DNA of 64,000 nucleotides from Caulobacter radicis (lineage in GTDB: Bacteria > Pseudomonadota > Alphaproteobacteria > Caulobacterales > Caulobacteraceae), in contig NZ_QDKO01000013.1 of the NCBI RefSeq assembly GCF_003094615.1, positions 1-64,000 of the forward strand, given 5' to 3'. Below the pieces are notes generated by a model that saw only the letters and a list, made by a program, of their open reading frames with translations, was not told the DNA's origin and made no database searches. Both the position numbers and the translations under genes were made by a program. Numbering within the stretch: position 1 is the stretch's first letter; the number at the start of each line of letters is the position of its first letter. Positions 63,424 to 64,000 of this stretch are shown here, one piece after another.

Positions 63424-64000
63424 ATGAAGCGCGCGGCGAATCTCCTTCTTCTGCTGGGAACGGCGGCGGCCCTGATCGGGCTGGCGCCGGCGCCCGACCC
63501 GACGGCGCTTCGCCGCGCCGCCTTCGCGGGCAAGCCCGACACCTGGCCCGCCCCCACCCTGCTGCCGGGGGCCAGCTTCACGCCGTTCGGCGCCCTGCCC
63601 GCCCCCGCCGTCCCGGCCGACAATCCGCAGACGCCGGAGAAGATCGCGCTGGGCCGCAAGCTGTTCGACGATCCCAAGCTGTCGGGCTCGGGCCAGATCG
63701 CCTGCGCCTCGTGCCACAATCCGGAACTGGCCTTCGGCGACGGGGTGAAGACCTCGTTCGGCCACGACCGCCAGCGCGGCCGCCGCAACGCCCCGACCCT
63801 GAGCGTCGTGGCCTGGCGCACGCCGCTGTTCTGGGACGGCCGCGCCGGCAGCCTGGAGACCCAGGCCCTGGGTCCCGTCGTCGACCACAAGGAGATGGCC
63901 GGCGACCCGCGCGAGATCGAAAAGCGCCTGGCCGCCGATCCCGACTATCGCAAGGACTTCCAGGCCGTGTTCGGCGCCAAGCGTCCGACGATGCAGGACG
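63424..64000 (+). CDS. Di-haem cytochrome c peroxidase / MauG family protein (5' part)
   Basis: The first 192 codons; the gene runs off the right edge. Signal peptide: LLLLLGTAAALIGLAPA. Then PQTPEKIALGRKLFDDPKLS, the first c-type haem site IACASCHNPELAFGDG, RNAPTLSVVAWRTPLFWDGR and EMAGDPREIEKRLA, all typical of the CcpA/MauG family. The second haem site would lie beyond the window. Such periplasmic enzymes reduce peroxide or oxidise protein/peptide substrates. Position directly after a TonB receptor suggests a shared uptake or maturation role. Confidence 0.92.
   Translation, partial: MKRAANLLLLLGTAAALIGLAPAPDPTALRRAAFAGKPDTWPAPTLLPGASFTPFGALPAPAVPADNPQTPEKIALGRKLFDDPKLSGSGQIACASCHNPELAFGDGVKTSFGHDRQRGRRNAPTLSVVAWRTPLFWDGRAGSLETQALGPVVDHKEMAGDPREIEKRLAADPDYRKDFQAVFGAKRPTMQD

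Overview
The window is a GC-rich (roughly two-thirds G+C), densely coded stretch of an alphaproteobacterial chromosome. Gene content points to Caulobacter or a very close relative: a fliL-fliM-pflI-motE-like flagellar block facing flgF-flgG-flgA-flgH, an ftsN-type SPOR protein and a DipM-type LysM/LytM protein near tatABC and scpAB, and many outer-membrane transport genes. There is no rRNA operon, CRISPR array, prophage or classical insertion sequence. One tRNA (Thr, UGU) is present.

Layout. 0.6-6 kb: a TonB-dependent receptor, tRNA-Thr, a thioesterase, a VOC protein and a PcaF-type thiolase behind a CAAAC-N4-GTTTG operator. 6-15.4 kb: divergent flagellar operons; the minus-strand one (fliL, fliM, pflI, motE-like, a 960-residue periplasmic repeat protein) is tightly overlapped, and the plus-strand rod/L-ring operon starts at a perfect sigma-54 promoter. 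15.5-21.3 kb: an isoprenoid/housekeeping operon on the minus strand (HDAC-like, histidine phosphatase, xseB, csaA, ispA, dxs). 21.3-25.7 kb: an accessory-looking segment with GST, two DUF559 genes (one intact, one internally deleted), a nucleoside transporter and an EF-hand protein, full of inverted palindromic repeats. 25.7-33.6 kb: an S46 peptidase, a three-gene ABC exporter, an SDR with a second CAAAC-N4-GTTTG operator, and a FadL-type porin. 34-44 kb: queA-tgt, an EEP-family phosphatase, an HD protein, three cyclophilins, coaD, gyrA, sodC. 44.5-56.7 kb: dipM, pcm, surE, serS, a parD/parE pair with a frameshifted toxin, tatCBA, scpB-scpA, nagZ, ftsN, dgt. 56.7-64 kb: erpA-like, an aromatic-amino-acid attenuator with aroG, xthA, two small envelope genes, a second TonB receptor and a di-haem peroxidase cut by the window end.

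The most unusual signal is the architecture of the two DUF559 genes. Each lies exactly between two inverted copies of a palindromic repeat, with its GTG start inside one copy and its stop codon inside the other. The two genes use different repeat families. Gene-less doublets of the same design recur at 24.3, 33.7, 33.8, 40.3 and 52.5 kb. This resembles the RAYT/REPIN relationship but with a DUF559 (Vsr-like nuclease fold) protein as the possible partner. Other items of note are a 27-codon leader peptide containing FWYFSY ahead of DAHP synthase, a Tgt lacking two zinc-ligand cysteines, and a GyrA whose two quinolone-bridge positions are both substituted.
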